Shown in pieces: positions 6,118 to 8,632 of a stretch of DNA of 8,632 nucleotides; positions within the stretch are counted from its first letter, which is position 1; every line of letters begins with the position of its first letter. The DNA is from Sva-07 sp041685755 (lineage in GTDB: Bacteria; Actinomycetota; Acidimicrobiia; Acidimicrobiales; Ilumatobacteraceae), in assembly GCA_041685755.1 (NCBI GenBank), contig JAWLFC010000117.1, positions 1 to 8,632 on the forward strand, given 5' to 3'. The notes under the pieces are model-generated. The model did no database searches, had not been told where the DNA came from, and was given only the letters and a program-made list of their open reading frames with translations. A program made the position numbers and the translations under genes.

Positions 6118-8523
6118 ATGACCGACACCGCCAGTGCCCGCCGGCCAGGATCGATGCTCGGGACCCGGGTGTTGCGCACCGAAGATCCCGGGCTGCTCAC
6201 CGGGAGCCGGCAGTACCTCGCCGACCTCCCACTTCCCGGGAGGCTCCACGCCGTGTTCGTGCGCTCCGACGTCGCCCACGGGACCATCCAGGCGATCCAC
6301 ACCGACGACGCCCTCGCCATGCCCGGCGTCGTCGACATCCTGACCGCTGCCGACCTCGGCGTGGCCCCGCACCACGGGTTCGCGTTCGTGCACGATGACT
6401 TCGCTCGACCACCACTCGCCGACGGACGGGTGCGCTTCGTCGGCGAACCGATCGCCGTGGTGCTCGCCGAGACGTTCGAACAGGGCGAGGACGCCGCCGA
6501 GATGGTGTGGGCCGACATCGAGCCCCTCCCGGTACTCACCGATCCCGAGGCGGCGCTCGCCGAAGGCGCCGAGACGATCTTCCCCGACCACGGCGACAAC
6601 CGGGCGATGGTGATCGTCGACAAGCCGCGCACCGACCTGTCGGTCGCCGACGTCGTCGTGCGCGGTCGCTACGTCAACCAGCGCATGGCGGTGGTGCCGA
6701 TGGAGCCCGACTGCTGCGCCGCCGAACTCGACGAACACGGCCGCATGACGTTCTGGGCGTCGACCCAGATGCCCCACGGCCTGCACGGCCAGCTCGCCAA
6801 GGCGCTCGGCATCGACCCCGCCGAGCTCCGGGTGATCACGCCACAGGTCGGTGGCGGGTTCGGCGGCAAGGCCGGCATCCACGCCGAGTACACCGTCGTC
6901 GCCGCAGCCGCCCGCCGCACCGGCCGACCGGTCGTCTGGGTGCCACCGCGCAGCGACGACATGAAGGCGCTCCCCCACAGCCGCGGCCAGGTCCAGTACG
7001 CCGAGCTGGGCTGCACGACCGACGGCCGCTTCACCGGGCTGAAGGTCCGCCTCGTCGGCGACGCCGGCGCGTACCCGTCGGTCGGGGCGATGCTGCCCGG
7101 CGGCACCCGGCGCATGGCCCAGGGCACCTACGCGCTCCCGACGATCGAGTTCGACGTCGCCGTCGCCGTCACCAACACGACCCCGATGGGCGCCTACCGC
7201 GGCGCCGGACGGCCCGAGGCGACGGCGCTGCTCGAACGCCTCGTCGATCAGGCCGCACTCGAGCTCGGCATCGACCCGATCGAGATCCGCCGCCGCAACT
7301 TCCTCGCCGACGACGTGTTCCCGTTCCGCACGCTCACCGGCAACACCTACGACGTCGGCCGCTACCTCCTGCCGCTCGAACGCGCCGCCGAACTCGTCGG
7401 CTACGACGAGCTCCGCGCCGAGCAGGCCGAGCGGCGCGAGCGCGGCGACACGACGCTGCTCGGGATCGGCGTCGCCGCCTACGTCGAGATCACCGCCGGC
7501 GGTGGCAGCGACGAGTTCGGGGCGGTCGAAGTCCACGACGACGGCTCGGCCACGATCTACGCCGGGACCCAGTCGCACGGCCAGGGCCACCAGACCGCCT
7601 ACGCCATGGTCGTCGCCGACCAGACCGGCATCCCCGTCGAGCGCATCACGCTCGTCGACGGCGACACCGACCGCGTGCGCACCGGCGGCGGCACCGGCGG
7701 CTCGCGCTCGCTGCAGCTCGGCGGCTCCGCGGTGCGCGGCGCCACCGAGGCGATGGTGACCAAGGCCAAGCAACTGGCGGCGCGGCTGCTGGAGGCCGAC
7801 GTCGCCGACATCGTCGTCGACACGACCAGCGGCACGATCGGCGTGGCCGGCGTGCCGGCCCAGGCGCTCACGTGGAGCGACCTCGCGGCCCGGGCAACCG
7901 AGACCGACGAACAACTCGACGGTGAGTTCGACTTCCAACAGGAGGGCGCCACGTTCCCGTTCGGCGCCCACATCGCCGTGGTCGAAGTCGACGCCGACAC
8001 CGGCAAGGTGCGGCTGCTGCGCCACGTCGCCGTCGACGACTGCGGCACCGTGCTCGCGCCACTGCTCGTCGAGGGCCAGCAGCACGGCGGCATCGCCGCC
8101 GGTGTCGGCCAGGCCCTGTTCGAGGAAGTGAGCTTCGACGACGACGGCAACCCGATCACCTCGAACCTCGCCGACTACGGCATTCCGACCGCCGCCGAAC
8201 TGCCGTCGTTCGAGGCCCACTCGACCGAGACGCCGACACCGCTCAATCCGCTCGGCGCCAAGGGCATCGGCGAGGCGGCCACGATCGGCGCCACCCCGGC
8301 GGTACAGAACGCCGTGATCGATGCGGTCGCCCAGCTCGGCGTGCGCCACATCGACCTGCCGTGCACGCCCGAGCGCGTGTGGGCCACGATCCGCGACGCA
8401 CGCGACGGCACGCTCGCCGACCCGTGGCGCGAACCTCCCGCGGTGTTCGGCCGACTGCGCGCCGAGCGCGACGCGCCGACCGAACAGACCGCCGAGCAGA
8501 TCGCCGCCGCCGACGGCATCTGA
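6118..8523 (+). CDS. Molybdenum hydroxylase large subunit, form II CoxL-like (xanthine dehydrogenase/aerobic CO dehydrogenase family)
   Basis: A complete 801-aa protein. The N-terminal xanthine-oxidase a/b-hammerhead domain (about 15-130) begins with GTRVLRTEDPGLLTG and is followed by the molybdopterin-binding domains. Visible cofactor and active-site motifs are GGGFGGK (245-251), AYRGAGR (359-365), QSHGQGH (485-491), GGGTGGSRS (523-531) and GAKGIGEAAT (713-722), where E719 corresponds to the catalytic Glu of the family. The loop AYRGAGR is the form II signature; genuine form I CO dehydrogenases carry AYxCSFR with a cysteine, absent here. The product is thus a Mo-cofactor hydroxylase of uncertain substrate, perhaps an aromatic, purine or aldehyde compound, rather than proven CO dehydrogenase. 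Such enzymes normally need FAD and [2Fe-2S] subunits, but none adjoins it in this window. ATG 6118 was chosen because homology begins soon after and a GGTAGG lies at 6102-6107; an in-frame TTG at 6085 is less likely. Confidence 0.95.
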   Translation: MTDTASARRPGSMLGTRVLRTEDPGLLTGSRQYLADLPLPGRLHAVFVRSDVAHGTIQAIHTDDALAMPGVVDILTAADLGVAPHHGFAFVHDDFARPPLADGRVRFVGEPIAVVLAETFEQGEDAAEMVWADIEPLPVLTDPEAALAEGAETIFPDHGDNRAMVIVDKPRTDLSVADVVVRGRYVNQRMAVVPMEPDCCAAELDEHGRMTFWASTQMPHGLHGQLAKALGIDPAELRVITPQVGGGFGGKAGIHAEYTVVAAAARRTGRPVVWVPPRSDDMKALPHSRGQVQYAELGCTTDGRFTGLKVRLVGDAGAYPSVGAMLPGGTRRMAQGTYALPTIEFDVAVAVTNTTPMGAYRGAGRPEATALLERLVDQAALELGIDPIEIRRRNFLADDVFPFRTLTGNTYDVGRYLLPLERAAELVGYDELRAEQAERRERGDTTLLGIGVAAYVEITAGGGSDEFGAVEVHDDGSATIYAGTQSHGQGHQTAYAMVVADQTGIPVERITLVDGDTDRVRTGGGTGGSRSLQLGGSAVRGATEAMVTKAKQLAARLLEADVADIVVDTTSGTIGVAGVPAQALTWSDLAARATETDEQLDGEFDFQQEGATFPFGAHIAVVEVDADTGKVRLLRHVAVDDCGTVLAPLLVEGQQHGGIAAGVGQALFEEVSFDDDGNPITSNLADYGIPTAAELPSFEAHSTETPTPLNPLGAKGIGEAATIGATPAVQNAVIDAVAQLGVRHIDLPCTPERVWATIRDARDGTLADPWREPPAVFGRLRAERDAPTEQTAEQIAAADGI

Positions 8524-8534
8524 CCAACCGTCCC

Positions 8535-8562
8535 ACCGCAACTGTCACACCGCAACTGTCAC
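8535..8562. repeat. Perfect tandem duplication of a 14-nt unit
   Basis: The 14-mer accgcaactgtcac occurs at 8535-8548 and again, head to tail and without mismatch, at 8549-8562, starting 11 nt after the hydroxylase stop codon. Its aactgtcac core appears a third time in inverted orientation at 8580-8588. With only two direct copies and no spacers it is not a CRISPR. It may be a protein-binding repeat, a duplicated terminator arm, or chance slippage. Confidence 0.85.
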
Positions 8563-8588
8563 ATCGTGCCGGGTCTGATGTGACAGTT
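8554..8588. terminator. 12-bp inverted repeat, candidate bidirectional terminator
   Basis: The arm aactgtcacat at 8554-8564 is the exact reverse complement of atgtgacagtt at 8578-8588; one more C-G pair (8565/8577) gives a 12-bp stem and an 11-nt loop. It lies 30 nt after the hydroxylase stop and ends exactly at the stop codon of a possible convergent gene, the expected place for a shared terminator. There is no U-run on the plus strand, so it would be a U-less hairpin of the sort often seen in high-GC bacteria. The upstream copy at 8540-8549 could pair with the same right arm, giving an alternative hairpin. The palindrome is certain; the terminator role is inferred. Confidence 0.55.
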
Positions 8589-8632
8589 CAGGCGGGGTGG
8601 TAGGTGGAGTCGAGTCTCGGCAGGGTGGTGTC
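8588..8632 (-). CDS. Possible C-terminal end of a convergent gene (5' part beyond window)
   Basis: Read leftward from the right edge, one frame gives 14 codons (DTTLPRLDSTYHPA) followed by TGA at 8590-8588. The peptide has ordinary composition, and the stop coincides with the start of the palindrome, as expected for a convergent gene end. It is far too short to identify, and the frame could be open by chance. No function is proposed. Confidence 0.4.
   Translation of the reverse strand, partial: DTTLPRLDSTYHPA

Noticed and set aside
6003..6398. Small open frames crossing the divergent intergenic region (plus 6003-6398, minus 5849-6097)
   Set aside because: They run into the real genes in wrong frames, have no recognisable protein features and no convincing ribosome binding site.
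6118..8523. Calling the gene coxL for aerobic CO dehydrogenase
   Set aside because: The active-site loop is AYRGAGR, lacking the cysteine of the AYxCSFR motif of form I enzymes; CO oxidation is not supported.
6049..8541. An 830-codon open frame on the minus strand covering the whole hydroxylase gene
   Set aside because: It is antisense to a gene with clear catalytic motifs. Its product is rich in G, R, V, D and H with no recognisable domain, which is the usual shadow of GC-biased codons.
8535..8562. CRISPR-like array
   Set aside because: There are only two 14-nt copies, directly abutting without spacers, and no cas genes.
8554..8588. Reading the palindrome as a CRP-type site (TGTGA-N6-TCACA), tempting because the operon encodes CNBD proteins
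   Set aside because: The half-sites are in the opposite order (TCACA before TGTGA) and 15 nt apart, and the site lies after gene ends, far from any promoter of the operon.

Overview
The window is very GC-rich, gap-poor bacterial DNA with strong GC/GTC/GAC third-position bias. This fits a high-GC actinobacterium. The protein types (form II CoxL-like hydroxylase, retinol-dehydrogenase-like SDR, NTE-like patatin with cNMP domains) would suit an Acidimicrobiia/Ilumatobacter-type organism, but that placement is inferred from composition and gene content and is not proven by a marker gene.

Left part, minus strand (5940 down to 1): five genes read leftward. The first four are packed as an apparent operon: (1) a 720-aa neuropathy-target-esterase-like patatin phospholipase with two N-terminal cyclic-nucleotide-binding domains (CNBDs), GTG start at 5940; (2) a 347-aa FtsX/MacB/DevC-type ABC permease overlapping gene 1 by one base (TGATG); (3) a 319-aa LolD/MacB-type ABC ATPase fused to a C-terminal CNBD, overlapping gene 2 by four bases (ATGA); (4) a ~296-aa SdiA-regulated-like beta-propeller protein starting 4 nt after gene 3. 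After an 80-nt gap and a strong Shine-Dalgarno comes (5) a short-chain dehydrogenase that runs off the left edge.

Centre: a 177-bp divergent intergenic region (5941-6117) must hold the promoters for the leftward operon and the rightward gene.

Right part, plus strand: a complete 801-aa molybdenum hydroxylase large subunit with the form II CoxL signature AYRGAGR (6118-8523). It stands alone in the window, without FAD or iron-sulfur subunit genes next to it. It is followed by a compact block of one 14-nt tandem repeat and a 12-bp hairpin, then by what looks like the last 14 codons of a convergent minus-strand gene.

The most noteworthy unit is the leftward operon. A lipid-hydrolysing enzyme and a lipid/lipoprotein-type ABC exporter are translationally coupled, and both carry CNBDs with the conserved phosphate-binding cassette residues (three CNBDs in all). 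This suggests a cyclic-nucleotide-controlled membrane-lipid turnover and transport module, which is an inference from architecture.
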